Of a stretch of 64,000 nt of DNA, positions 11,801 to 21,039 are shown piece after piece (the first letter of the stretch is position 1; the number at the start of each line of letters is the position of its first letter). Position numbers and translations under genes: made by a program. The notes under the pieces were generated by a model, which was given only the letters and a program-made list of their open reading frames with translations, ran no database searches and had not been told where the DNA came from. Origin of the DNA: Chenopodium formosanum (Eukaryota > Streptophyta > Magnoliopsida > Caryophyllales > Amaranthaceae); contig CM044877.1 in assembly GCA_024500155.1 (NCBI GenBank), positions 26,045,501-26,109,500 on the forward strand, in the 5' to 3' direction.

Positions 11801-14760
11801 GGGGGGGGGGGATGAACATATGTATATAAAAGCAATTTCCCTAGATGACCAAAGAACCCTAGCAACATTAAAAGAAAAATAAAATAAAATAAGCAAAGGC
11901 CTGGAAAATATCTAAATAGATGAACAAGAAAAATAAAAAAGATAAATGCATCAGATCAATCACTATGTTACACCATTTTTATCAATATGTAAACCACTAT
12001 TCATATACCTAGAAGCAATAACTAGTTGAACAGGCATATATGTGCTTGACAGAAAAAAAAACCCAAGACAATTAGCTTTACCTCAGTGATCAAAGAACCC
12101 TAATAACATTTTTTTAAAAGAAAAATAAGCAAAGAACTAGAAAAGCATATCTACAAAGATGAACGAGAAGAAAAAAACAAGAAAGATAAAATGCATGAAA
12201 AGAAAAATAACTACATAGGCTAGATATTGATATACGTTGAAGCAATGAAAAGAGTTTACACAGATGATAATTAAGAAATAAACATAAAGTATCAACTTAG
12301 AATGACTTATAAACCTGAGTACAAATAGGCTCCATCAGTAGAAAAGGCAAGAAACTTCACTTCAGATGAGTGCCAATGCCATGTAGAGCATGATTCAACA
12401 TCATCATCTTCTTTAACCCCAGCTCTTTTATCTTCAGATTTCATTATCTTTGCATTCTCCTTATCATTGCCTTTGAAAAATGATCTAGCACCGAAACCCC
12501 TCCAGAGACAAATCCTCCCACTTGCATCACCGGTAGCCACAACATTATGATTTGGATGGAAGGCAAAAGTCGTAAAATTTTTTGTATGGTGCAATTTCAT
12601 TTTCCTCACTAAGGCACGTTCACTTTCTTCAGCTGGAACTTTCCATATATAGAGTGAGCGTTTAATACGAATACCAAAGAATTCCCCCGAGGGACTACAA
12701 GTAATAAACTCAGGACGAGCAGTCTGCAGAAATTTAAAATAGGTTACTAGTCTGAAGCAGCCTCGCAAAAATAAAATTAGAATTAAAAAATGCATACATG
12801 TACTGCAGTTGACATCACTTCAGAAGGGATCATTTTTGAACTAAGAGTGCGAAGATTACAATAATGGGCAATATCAAAGGAACAAAAAGGCATTATTACA
12901 TATCACTAAACATCAATATGCCTTAGATGGGGTTAGAAGAGAAAAATTCACCTAATAGGCTAGCATTCACTGATTCACAGTAACAATGTTAGCTCAAATT
13001 GTCAAAAGTATTCACCAAATCTGATCCCTCACAGCAGCATGTCATGGGACATTGTACTGCTCCATAAAATCAAACAGCCAGTCTCCACTTTTTTTTTTTG
13101 AGGGCAACAGCCAGTCTCCACTTAACAGTACAGTATAGTGCTAAACAACCTTTTTTTAAAAAAAAAATCATTTCTATATTCAATATTTTAAGAAGATAAC
13201 CAACAGAAAGCTCAACCTAGATGATGACAGATTTACTCAAACCCAAAAAAAATGGAGAAACAACCATCCCTTATAGAGCACATGGCGTGAAATTAAAGGA
13301 ATAAAATGCACTAGCAGGATTCTTTATAAAAGTAGAACAGAAGAAAGGCTCTATGGACAAACTTCTGCATCAAATGAGAACATATACTTCACATTAGGGG
13401 TCAACTATTCATTAAACACAAAAAATGGTATGATACATAATAAATACGCACTAGGGGATTTAATACAACCAACCTCTTTTAATATCACTGCAGGGATCAG
13501 CTTAGATTTAGTTAAGTTGCACTTTCTAATTTGCCCAAGCAAACGTTTAGTCTTGTCACTAGGATCACTTACATCTTCTACAGATATATATGCAAACAAA
13601 TTAGATGGTTTACCACCCTCATCTTCTTGTTTAGATGGAAATTTAGGGATCACCTGAAATTGTAAGAAGATGAATATATTAAGGATTGTCAGGAAAAAAA
13701 AAAAAAAGGATTCGTCGCAATAACATAATACTGAAGAGCAAATTAATCGCACATAAACCACAAAATACACCACCTTCATTTCATACCTATTTCACAAATA
13801 GGAATGGCAACAAGATTCATAAGTCTTAACCTAAACACTCAAAAATCAATAGCTAAAAGCAAGAAGCTCCATATAAACCTGTGAATATTATACTTGTATC
13901 TCATTATCAACAATGAATTGTTACTATAAAACAACAGCTGTATTATGTTCATCTTCTCAAGATATTATGAAATAAACAATGGAAATTTATGCCCCTCAAA
14001 GGCTTCGATTATCGATCAATATCTTTACTAAGAATACATTTTGACATAGCTGCAATCGTGCCCTCAACGATACATCCTGTTTAAAATTATCCCAAGAGTG
14101 AAAAAGAAATGACTAGCTTCTTCGTCAATCTTACGGCCTGAAGTACCCAAAAATAAAACTAAATATGTGACAAAAGTATCAAAATCTCTACGAAACCAAT
14201 ACTGCCTTCTTTAATGATACTAATTTACCTCAGTTCAATCACTACGAAAAGCGAAAATCTTTAATTAGAAAACAGAACAGCACCCAAATAACATTCAAAT
14301 CAAAGAAACCCCAATAAACTTAAAAAAACAGTTGCATAAATTCTAAATGTATTATAATTTTATACCATTGAAAAAACGGGGAGACGAATATCGACCGTCT
14401 TCATCAATTCAGGTACCGCGAAATCCCAGCACCGAATAGTGCCGTCAAGAGACGAGGTCCAACAATAGCACAAAAGCTTACTTGAGCTAGGAACCACCAC
14501 AACAGAAGTAACAAGTGCTCTATGACCTTCCAATTCAGTTATCTGAGATACAACAACAATTATAACAACAGAACAAAATTATCCAAATCATGAATTGAAT
14601 AATTTCTGGGATTACTGGAGATGAAGAGAGAGATATATACCTGCATGCCAGTGGAGGTGCTGAAGACGGAGACGGTGTTGCCGGAGCAAATAAGGAGGCG
14701 TTTGGCGTCATTAGAGAACGCCGGCAAAGAGGAGACAAAGCTTTTGCCGCCGTATATCAT
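1..14760 (-). CDS. WD40-repeat protein, WDR75/UTP17 (NAN1)-like, 14 exons, 3' end missing
   Basis: Exons on the minus strand: 14760-14641, 14542-14366, 13653-13474, 12723-12315, 11652-11534, 11369-11292, 9364-9224, 8207-8163, 6005-5839, 3987-3909, 3827-3742, 3412-3283, 1754-1622 and 148-1. All introns are GT-AG and the codon phases join without a stop, giving about 670 codons. The start is ATG at 14758-14760 (MIYGGKSFVSS). WD40 blades are visible, for example SLDGTIRCWDF in exon 2, ATGDASGRICLWRG in exon 4 and SADGSVLAIAAETVITLWD in exon 12. Exon 14 has CMEDDPFFAVLAVFPDSS followed by a DGMILLFD strand. The order and the long insertions match the WDR75/UTP17 family, known as a t-UTP/SSU-processome component acting in rDNA transcription and 18S pre-rRNA processing in the nucleolus. 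The assignment comes from motif recall and was not searched. Related WD40 proteins cannot be excluded. The C-terminal part lies left of position 1. Confidence 0.85.
500..674. mobile_element. Stowaway-like MITE
   Basis: The ends are CTCCCTCAGTTTC on the left and, on the complement of the right end, CTCCCCCTATGTG. TA dinucleotides flank it at 498-499 and 675-676, the usual Tc1/mariner-Stowaway target duplication. The inner part is AT-rich with no coding potential. The right arm holds a poly(T) run. The terminal match is short, so the family call is moderate. Confidence 0.5.
829..1361. mobile_element. hAT-type MITE, 533 bp, 8-bp TSD GTTTTGAC
   Basis: GTTTTGAC occurs at 821-828 and again at 1362-1369. 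The ends are CAATGTTACAAGGTACG and, on the complement of the right end, CAGTGTTACAAGGTTCGCGG. Both subterminal regions repeat GGTACG and TACCG motifs, typical of hAT transposase binding regions. No coding sequence is present. The 8-bp TSD and the CA(G/A)TG termini support a non-autonomous hAT. Confidence 0.85.
2079..2180. repeat. A-rich low-complexity tract in intron 12
   Basis: A run of A with interspersed TAAA/AATAA units covers about 100 bp of intron 12 (1755-3282). It may be the tail of an old retroposon, but no body could be defined. The translated frames across it are meaningless homopolymers. Confidence 0.7.
2808..2893 (-). mobile_element. Ultra-short poly(T) retroposon with 16-bp TSD
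   Basis: ATTGTAATTCCCTATC stands at 2808-2823 and again, identical, at 2878-2893. Between the copies lie 54 bp made of about 47 T followed by TGAAACA. On the minus strand this is a few unique bases, then TC, then poly(A). It looks like an extremely 5'-truncated retroposon inserted into intron 12. Confidence 0.75.
3988..5838 (-). other. Intron 9 of the WDR75-like gene
   Basis: This 1.85-kb AT-rich intron has a poly(T) run near 4459-4480. It also has a small duplication-flanked insertion at 5252-5305, listed separately. I recognise no gene in it. Confidence 0.7.
5252..5305 (-). mobile_element. Ultra-short T-rich insertion with 17-bp TSD
   Basis: AGATTTATAGTATTTAT occurs at 5252-5268 and 5289-5305. 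The 20 bp between them are a T-rich run ending in TTGACGGGG. The arrangement is the same as in the other ultra-short insertions: T-rich, then TTGA, then a few bases. Confidence 0.65.
6753..6796 (-). mobile_element. Ultra-short poly(T) retroposon with 11-bp TSD
   Basis: ATCTGCTAGTT stands at 6753-6763 and 6786-6796. Between them are 22 bp of T followed by GACACA. It lies in intron 8 (6006-8162). Confidence 0.7.
7600..7891 (+). repeat. Possible LTR remnant in intron 8
   Basis: The stretch reads like the U3-R-U5 part of a plant LTR. It has TATAAATAGGCC near 7691-7702, then a transcribed-looking T-rich segment ending in CACCTCAACA at 7882-7891. No matching second LTR, clear 5' TG end or TSD was found, so it may be chance or an old fragment. 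The rest of intron 8 shows nothing recognisable. Confidence 0.3.
8260..8415. repeat. Imperfect tandem duplication in intron 7
   Basis: The segments ATTTAAAATATAGTA (near 8262 and 8325) and ACTTGAAGGACCTC (near 8301 and 8385) each occur twice in the same order. This indicates an old local duplication with indels. Confidence 0.55.
9675..9971. mobile_element. Degenerate Stowaway-like MITE in intron 6
   Basis: The left end is CCACCTCCTGAAAG. The complement of the right end is CTACCTCCGTTTCCAAAAG, close to the Stowaway consensus. TA stands at the left border. The right TSD is unclear. It lies inside intron 6 (9365-11291). Confidence 0.4.
10967..11213. repeat. Two-copy tandem duplication, period 124 bp, in intron 6
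   Basis: ACTCACATT at 10967 and 11091 begins two copies that share GAGAAAATGGCACAG and AACATTCAACTCA. It ends about 80 bp before exon 6 and does not touch coding sequence. Confidence 0.75.
11790..11811. repeat. Poly(G) tract in intron 4
   Basis: An uninterrupted run of about 22 G on the plus strand, so C on the sense strand of the host gene. It is likely to vary in length between individuals. Confidence 0.9.
11851..12200. repeat. Two-copy duplication, offset 241 bp, in intron 4
   Basis: AAAGAACCCTA at 11851 and 12092 opens two related A-rich blocks. They share GCAAAG, ATGAAC(A/G)AGAA and AAGATAAA in the same order. The copies are diverged. Confidence 0.6.
13073..13123 (-). mobile_element. 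15-bp poly(T) insertion with 18-bp TSD
   Basis: AACAGCCAGTCTCCACTT occurs at 13073-13090 and identically at 13106-13123. The inserted 15 bp are nine T followed by GAGGGC. This is the clearest case of a retroposon reduced to its tail. Confidence 0.75.
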
Positions 14761-14905
14761 ATTGGAGGTGGTGGTTATGGAGGCAGCAAAAGAGGGGAAA
14801 GTGGAGGAATTGGAAATTGAGAAGAAAATGAGGAGGGTTTAGGGGTTTAGGCACTTTTAGGAAAAGAGGTAGACTTAATTTTATTTTTTTTTTTTTTTTT
14901 TTTTT
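14761..14905 (-). promoter_or_regulatory. 5' UTR / proximal promoter of the WDR75-like gene
   Basis: Upstream of the ATG the sense strand is CT-rich, as in plant 5' leaders. A poly(T) run (14885-14907) and the border of the MULE-like element follow within 150 bp, so the promoter must overlap the transposon nest. No TATA box was identified. Confidence 0.35.
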
Positions 14906-14989
14906 TTGAAATTTATCTTTGGTGAACTCGAAGTTTTTACTTTTCTGAGTGGTAAACGTTTTTAAATTTTATTATCAATGATAAACTTA

Positions 14990-15212
14990 GGGCTTGTTTG
15001 ACATTGTTTTTTGTTTTGAGTTTTCAGTTTTTTTGAAAACCAAAAACCAAAAACAAGAAAAAGGTGTTTTCACTTTTCTGTTGTCAGTTTTCAAAATTAG
15101 CATGATTTTAATAAGTTTGACTAATTTGTTATTCATTATATGACATATATCATACACTTTTAAAATACAAAAAACTTAAAAACTGAAAACCGCAACAATG
15201 CCAAACGAACCC
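14990..15212. mobile_element. Small TIR MITE (GGGCTTGTTTG ends)
   Basis: The left end is GGGCTTGTTTGACATTGTTT and the complement of the right end is GGGTTCGTTTGGCATTGTTG. Inner motifs GTTTTCAG and AAAACTGAA are also inverted. Flanks are TTA on the left and TAA on the right, compatible with a decayed Harbinger-type TWA target site. It sits inside the left arm of the MULE-like element. Confidence 0.6.
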
Positions 15213-15226
15213 TAAATTATTGATTA

Positions 15227-15422
15227 TGTTAAATATGGAATAGAAAATAAAGAGAGATGAGGGAAGATTGTTACGTTGTATTTCATATTCCATCTAGTAC
15301 GGGGTATATATAATGTACATTTCCTAGGGTTCCATCAATGGATAAGACCAAATACTCAACTCTAGAATATTCTAGATTGTACATGGGATAATAGTCATCC
15401 ATATTTAAATATTATCATAACA
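15227..15422 (-). repeat. 3' LTR of the Copia element
   Basis: 196 bp, TG...CA bounded. It is preceded, on the sense strand, by the purine tract AAGGGGGAG (15423-15431). The sister copy is at 20716-20911. Confidence 0.95.
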
Positions 15423-15431
15423 CTCCCCCTT
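15423..15431 (-). promoter_or_regulatory. Polypurine tract of the Copia element
   Basis: AAGGGGGAG on the minus strand directly abuts the 3' LTR, the usual site for priming of plus-strand DNA synthesis. Confidence 0.8.
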
Positions 15432-15613
15432 GGATGACTATATATTGAATAAAACAATAACTAACATTTACTACAAAACCTGTACAAAATAATACACTAT
15501 AATGCGCATAAGATGCTGCCTCGTTAAAAACCTTACCAGGAAAACCCAGTGGGAAAAAACCATGGTTAAGGAAAAAAGAGTGCAGCGCGCATTAACTCCC
15601 CCTCATGACTACA

Positions 15614-16786
15614 TCACTTGAGATCTTTAAGACGACGCAATCCAATGCCGTAAGCTAACTTTTTGAATGTTGCTGTCGGAAGAGCCTTAGTAAATAAGTC
15701 TGCTAAATTCTCACTTGAACGAATCTGCAATACATTTATATCTCCATTCTTCTGAAGATCATGAGTGAAGAAAAATTTGGGTAAGATGTGCTTTGTTATG
15801 TCGCCTTTGATGTATCCTTCCTTAAGTTGAGCAATACAAGCAGTGTTATCCTCATATAAAGTTGTTGGTGCCTCTTTCCCAGATGATAAACCACAAACTT
15901 CTTTTATATGTTGAACTACCGACCTTAACCATACACATTCACGACTAGCCTCGTGAATTGCTAAAATCTCAAAATGATTGGAAGAAGTAGCTGCAATGGT
16001 TTGTTTCATGGAACGCCAAGAAATGGCAGTACCACCATATGTGAACACATATCCAGTTTGTGACCGACCATTATGAGGATCAGATAAATAACCTGCATCT
16101 GCAAAACCAATCAAATTTTCTTTGGACAACTTTGGGAAAAATAAACCCATATCCTTCGTACCTTGAAGGTAACGAAGTAAATGTTTAATCCCATTCCAAT
16201 GCCTTCGGGTTGGACACGAACTAAACCTTGCTAATAAATTAACTGAAAATGATATATCAGGTCGTGTATGACTTGCAAGGTACATTAGTGCTCCAATTGC
16301 ACTAAGATACGGGACTTCAGGACCAAGAATTTCTTCATCATTTTCCCGAGGTCGGAATGGATCTTTCTCTACTTCAAGTGATCTTACAACCATAGGGCTG
16401 CTCAATGGATGTGCTGTATCCAAAGAAAATCTTTTAAGAACCTTTTCTATGTATGTTGATTGATGCACAAGGATTTCATTCTCTAGGTGCTCTATTTGTA
16501 ACCCCAAGCAGAATTTTGTCTTTCCTAGATCTTTCATTTCGAACTCTTTCTTTAAATAATTGACAGTCACTGAAATCTCTTCAGGAGTTCCAATGATATT
16601 CAAATCATCAACATACACTGCAATTATAACAAATCCTGATCCAAATTTCTTTATAAAAATACATGGGCTGATAGGATCATTCTTATAACCTTCTTTCAAC
16701 AAATACTCACTTAGACGGTTATACCACATACGCCCAGATTGTTTCAATCCATAAAGAGATTTGTTCAATTTAATACAGAAATGTTC
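15614..16786 (-). pseudogene. Copia pol, C-terminal part: reverse transcriptase (second half) and RNase H
   Basis: This is the continuation, in the same frame, of the ORF ending at 16787. A single TGA (16787-16789) separates them, and the first listed residue here corresponds to a TTG codon, not an ATG. Motifs are SLYGLKQSGRMWYNRL, the catalytic AVYVDDLNIIG, then GYLSDPHNGRSQTGYVF and TAISWRSMKQTIAATSS of RNase H. The end is ADLFTKALPTATFKKL and RRLKDLK. The usual AEY-type RNase H motif reads HFEILAIHEASRE. The protein would be made only by readthrough of the stop, so a functional product is unlikely. Confidence 0.9.
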
Positions 16787-19111
16787 TCAAGAACTAGATT
16801 TTGCTGCTTCCGGCAGCTTGAATCCTTCTGGGAGCTTCATGTAAATGTCATTATCCAGTGGGCCATATAAATAAGCTGTGACTACATCCATCAAACGTAA
16901 GTCAAGTCCTTCTCTTATTGCCAGACTAATCAAAAATCTAAAAGTAGTTGCATCCACCACAGGAGAATATGTCTCCTCATAATCAATACCAGGTCTTTGT
17001 GAGAATCCTTGTGCAACTAAGCGTGCCTTATATCTTACAACTTCACCCTTTTCATTTCTCTTTCGCACAAAGACCCATTTATATCCCACTGGCTTTACAC
17101 CTTCAGGTGTACGGACTACTGGTCCGAATACTTCTCTTTTTCCAAGAGATTTTAATTCTGCTTCAATTGCTTCTTTCCATTTTGGCCAATCATTTCTTTG
17201 TCTACATTCTTCAATAGATTTGGGTTCATGATCCTCATTATTATCCATAACATCTAATGCTACATTGCATGCAAAAACATCATCGATGTCGATTTGATTT
17301 CGGTTCCATGTAATTCCAGACATGATATAATTTATTGAAATTTCTTCATTATCAGGTACCTGAATTTCTTCTTGTATCATGTCTAAAGTCTCTTCTGGAG
17401 ATCCTTCGGAAATTGTTTCTTCAATTTGACCATCATCAATCAATGCTCCTTTTCTTTTCCGAGGATTCTTATCTTTGGAACCTATTGGTCTTCCACGTTT
17501 TTGGCGTGGTTTAGACTCATTAGCAATTTTATTTTGTCCTTCCGGGACATCTATTTTAAATGGAGCATTAACAGCTGGAATATGCGACTTGGTCACTCTT
17601 TTTGGGTCAGCAAACGAGTCTGGCAATTGATTTGCTAAACTTTGTAAATGAATTATCTTTTGAACTTCCAGATCACATTGTTTAGTTCGAGAATCAAGAT
17701 AGGATAATGATAATTCATTCCATTTAATTTCATTTTCCAGCTCTCTCTTTTCTCCCCCTAATGTTGGGAAAAGTGACTCGTTAAAATGACAATCTGCAAA
17801 ACGAGCCGTAAATAAATCCCCTGTTGTAGGCTCAAGATATTTAATTATTGACGGGGATTCAAACCCAACATATATCCCCATCCTCCTTTGAGGACCCATC
17901 TTAGTGCGTTGTGGTGGAGCTATTGGAACATAAACCGCACATCCAAAAATTCTTAGATGGGAAATATTTGGTTCCTGACCATAAACCAATTGTAATGGGG
18001 AGAACTTGTGATAACTTGTTGGCCTAATGCGAATTAGTGCTGTTGCATGTAATATAGCATGTCCCCAAGCAGAAATTGGGAGATTGGATTTCATAAGCAA
18101 TGGTCTAGCAATTAACTGAATACGTTTTATTAATGACTCTGCTAGACCGTTTTGTGTATGAACATGTGCTATAGGATGTTCAACATTTATCCCAATGGAC
18201 ATGCAATAATCATTAAAAGCTTGAGATGTAAATTCACCAGCATTGTCAAGCCGAATAGTCTTAATGGGAGTATCTGGAAAATGTGCCCGTAACTTAATCA
18301 ATTGGGCAAGTAGTCTCGCAAACGCCAGGTTACGAGTTGATAACAAAGACACATGTGACCATCTAGTTGATGCATCAATTAAAACCATAAAATATCTAAA
18401 TGGTCCACATGGGGAATGTATGGGCCCACAAATATCTCCTTGTATACGTTCCAGAAAACTAATTGATTCAAAATTAATTTTAGCTGGTGATGGGCGAATA
18501 ATCAACTTGCCTTCCGAGCAAGCAGCACATGAAAAATTATTATGAAGAATCTGCTGGCTCTTCAAAGAATGTCTACATGAATTCGTAATTATTTTTCGCA
18601 TCATTATTGAACTGGGATGGCCTAGCCGGTCATGCCAAACAACAAAATCATTAGTAAACTTCTGGTTTACTATAGCATGAGCTTCAATAACATTGATTTT
18701 TGTGTAGTACAAACCACTAGAGAATGTAGGTAGTTTCTCCAAAACATGTTTTGAGCCTTGAGTTATATTTGTGATTTGAAGGAATTCGTTATTTTCTTCA
18801 TTGATTGTCTCAATATGATAACCATTATTGTGAATATCCTTAAAACTTAATAAATTTCTTTGAGACAATGGGGAGTATAAAGCATCAATTATTTTAATTT
18901 CAGTTCCCCAAGGCAACTTTATAGTGGCTCTTCCGGAGCCCTCAATGATATTTGTACTACCCGATATGGTACTTACATTAATCCTTTTCATCATCAAATG
19001 AGAGAAATATTTTTTATTTTTAAGTATTGTATTTGTAGTTGCACTGTCAGCAAGACATAATTCTTCACCATTCATAGCAAATTGAACTTGAGTAATATCC
19101 ATGTTCTTCAT
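16787..19111 (-). CDS. Copia pol: protease, integrase, N-terminal half of reverse transcriptase
   Basis: 774 codons from ATG 19111. The protease motif LADSATT is near residue 20. The GAG-pre-integrase zinc site follows (VWHDRLGHPSS, CAACSEGK). The integrase has the catalytic Asp in QGDICGP, Asp in IRLDNAGEF and Glu in NGLAESL. A basic RQKRGRPIGSKDKNPRKRK stretch may be a nuclear localisation signal. The RT begins WKEAIEAELKSL and continues KARLVAQGFSQRPGIDY. The frame ends LPEAAKSSS at a TGA inside RT. Apart from that stop the reading frame is intact, in line with the young LTRs. Confidence 0.92.
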   Translation of the reverse strand: MKNMDITQVQFAMNGEELCLADSATTNTILKNKKYFSHLMMKRINVSTISGSTNIIEGSGRATIKLPWGTEIKIIDALYSPLSQRNLLSFKDIHNNGYHIETINEENNEFLQITNITQGSKHVLEKLPTFSSGLYYTKINVIEAHAIVNQKFTNDFVVWHDRLGHPSSIMMRKIITNSCRHSLKSQQILHNNFSCAACSEGKLIIRPSPAKINFESISFLERIQGDICGPIHSPCGPFRYFMVLIDASTRWSHVSLLSTRNLAFARLLAQLIKLRAHFPDTPIKTIRLDNAGEFTSQAFNDYCMSIGINVEHPIAHVHTQNGLAESLIKRIQLIARPLLMKSNLPISAWGHAILHATALIRIRPTSYHKFSPLQLVYGQEPNISHLRIFGCAVYVPIAPPQRTKMGPQRRMGIYVGFESPSIIKYLEPTTGDLFTARFADCHFNESLFPTLGGEKRELENEIKWNELSLSYLDSRTKQCDLEVQKIIHLQSLANQLPDSFADPKRVTKSHIPAVNAPFKIDVPEGQNKIANESKPRQKRGRPIGSKDKNPRKRKGALIDDGQIEETISEGSPEETLDMIQEEIQVPDNEEISINYIMSGITWNRNQIDIDDVFACNVALDVMDNNEDHEPKSIEECRQRNDWPKWKEAIEAELKSLGKREVFGPVVRTPEGVKPVGYKWVFVRKRNEKGEVVRYKARLVAQGFSQRPGIDYEETYSPVVDATTFRFLISLAIREGLDLRLMDVVTAYLYGPLDNDIYMKLPEGFKLPEAAKSSS

Positions 19112-19306
19112 GAAATAAAATACATGTCAAAATATTAAGCATAAAAATAAAGATGATAAAACAAATAAATCAATAAAAATACTCAAATAGTTCATAAATT
19201 TATAAAGCAAAAATCCTTATTACAACGAAAGAAATAAACTTAAATAAATTACTAGAATAAGCAAACATAAGTCTAATACTTAAAACTGACATAATACAAT
19301 ATAATT
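19112..19306 (-). other. 195-nt spacer between Copia gag and pol frames
   Basis: AT-rich sequence with several stops. Gag and pol lie in the same frame, and the spacer is exactly 65 codons long. Most plant Copia elements have one continuous gag-pol frame, so this is unusual. It could be a retained intron-like segment or an insertion. No clear splice pair was identified. Confidence 0.6.
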
Positions 19307-20359
19307 TTAATTATTCCCTTCTGGGGCAGTGAAGAAATCGGCAACTTCTAAATGAGTTGTACTGTCAAAATCAAAATTATTCCCTTCCGGGGAAGTAAGG
19401 AAATCACCAACATCAAATTGATTGGCATTGCCAAAATCAAAATCACCTTCACCATCTTCAAGAACAAGGTTTGCCTCAACTTTCTTTCCTTTCTTCAATG
19501 ATTCTTGGTAAAGTTCAATAAGATGCTTTGGAGTTCTACAAACCCGAGACCAATGACCTTTTCCTCCACAACGGTAACATATATTGTTATCACTTTTCTC
19601 TTTTTCATCCCTACGTTCCCACTTCTGGTGGGAATGTGAGTTTGTGAAATGACCTCCACGACCTCTACCATATCCACGTCCACGACCACGACCTCTACCT
19701 CGACCACTACTGCTGGAATGGTCCCTGTTTTTAGTTTCTTTCCCGTTATGGGTTGTCACATTCGCTTCAGGGAATGGAGTAGAGCCAGTAGGACGTGATT
19801 CATGATTTTTCATTAACAGCTCGTTATTTTGCTCAGCCACAAGAAGACAGGATATTAATTCAGAATATTTTTTAAAACCTTTTTCTCTATATTGTGTCTG
19901 CAGGACAATATTATTAGCATGGAAAGTGGAGTATGTCTTTTCAAGCATTTCTGCATCAGTAATATTTTCTCCACATAATTTCAATTGAGAAGTTATTTTA
20001 AACATAGCTGAGTTATATTCACTAACAGATTTAAAATCTTGCAATCTCAAATTTAACCATTCATAACGAGCTCTAGGGAGTATCACTGTTTTTTGGTGGT
20101 CATACCTTTCCTTTAGATTACTCCAAAGGATTTGTGGGTCTTTCACAGTTAAATATTCATTTTTGAGCCCTTCATGGAGGTGATGGCGAAGAAAAATCAT
20201 GGCTTTAGCCTTATCTTGAGGTGTTGCCTTATTAGCCTCTTTTATTGTTTCACCAAGCCCTTTAGCATCTAGGTGTATTTTAGCATCTAACACCCATGAT
20301 AAATAATTCTTTCCGGTAATATCAAGGGCCACAAATTCGAGCTTGGCAAGGTTCGACAT
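19307..20359 (-). CDS. Copia gag (nucleocapsid with CCHC zinc knuckle)
   Basis: 350 codons from ATG 20359 (MSNLAKLEFVALDITGKNY). The N-terminal half is UBN2/retrotran_gag-like, with LSWVLDAKIHLDAKGL and WSNLKERYDHQKT. A Gly/Arg-rich stretch (SGRGRGRGRGRGYGRGRGG) precedes the zinc knuckle CYRCGGKGHWSRVC. The C-terminus holds two related acidic repeats, each ending in a PEGNN motif. The product would form the virus-like particle and bind RNA. The frame is intact. Confidence 0.92.
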   Translation of the reverse strand: MSNLAKLEFVALDITGKNYLSWVLDAKIHLDAKGLGETIKEANKATPQDKAKAMIFLRHHLHEGLKNEYLTVKDPQILWSNLKERYDHQKTVILPRARYEWLNLRLQDFKSVSEYNSAMFKITSQLKLCGENITDAEMLEKTYSTFHANNIVLQTQYREKGFKKYSELISCLLVAEQNNELLMKNHESRPTGSTPFPEANVTTHNGKETKNRDHSSSSGRGRGRGRGRGYGRGRGGHFTNSHSHQKWERRDEKEKSDNNICYRCGGKGHWSRVCRTPKHLIELYQESLKKGKKVEANLVLEDGEGDFDFGNANQFDVGDFLTSPEGNNFDFDSTTHLEVADFFTAPEGNN

Positions 20360-20715
20360 TTTTCACTATACAAAATAATATTAAAAGATAAGTATATATA
20401 AATAGTATTTAAAAATATGTATTAAACGTTATAATCATGCATAAATAAACCTGATACAAATCATGCATAAATAAGAACGAAATAGAAGGGGAGAATGTTA
20501 GCATGGAGAAAAATAAAAATGGAACCTTAAATTATATATCATGCTCTATATTCGTTATATATGTTGATATTCCAATAAATAAGCATGCAAAAGTAGAAAA
20601 ATGTTAAATTATAATTGTTATGGGCTGCGATCATACTTACATGATAATAATAATATGGATTTTAGATAAATGTTTGGTAATCCTACTCAGTTGACTAGCA
20701 CTGGTGCTGATAACG
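20360..20715 (-). other. 5' leader and primer-binding region of the Copia element
   Basis: On the sense strand the bases after the 5' LTR read CGTTATCAGCACCAG. The TATCAG core resembles an initiator-tRNA-Met type primer site but is not a full match to the common TGGTATCAGAGC. The remaining leader is AT-rich, with no ORF. Confidence 0.6.
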
Positions 20716-20911
20716 TGTTAAATATGGAATAGAAAATAAAGAGAGATGAGGGAAGATTGTTACGTTGTATTTCATATTCCATCTAGTACGGGATATATAT
20801 AATGTAAATTTCCTAGGGTTCCATCAATGGATAAGACCAAATACCCAACTCTAGAATATTCTAGATTGTACATGGGATAATAGTCATCCATATTTAGATA
20901 TTATCATAACA
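20716..20911 (-). repeat. 5' LTR of the Copia element
   Basis: 196 bp. It matches 15227-15422 except for about four substitutions. It is followed by the TSD GATTA at 20912-20916. Confidence 0.95.
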
Positions 20912-21039
20912 GATTACCATTTATTCAAAAAAAATAAATTATTGATTATCATTGATAAGTGTTATTTTAATAAAAATCCTTAACTATAGTTAGTTTTTTT
21001 TTAATAATTAAATTATTATAGAAATATTTTTCAAAAAAA

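Larger units (their letters stand above)
15227..20911 (-). mobile_element. Complete Ty1/Copia LTR retrotransposon, 5685 bp, TSD GATTA
   Basis: The two LTRs are 196 bp each (15227-15422 and 20716-20911), begin TGTTA and end AACA. By eye they differ at four positions. GATTA flanks the element at 15222-15226 and 20912-20916. Coding runs on the minus strand in the order gag, protease, integrase, reverse transcriptase, RNase H, the Copia order. The polypurine tract is at 15423-15431. The element is recent, and its RT carries one in-frame stop. Confidence 0.95.
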
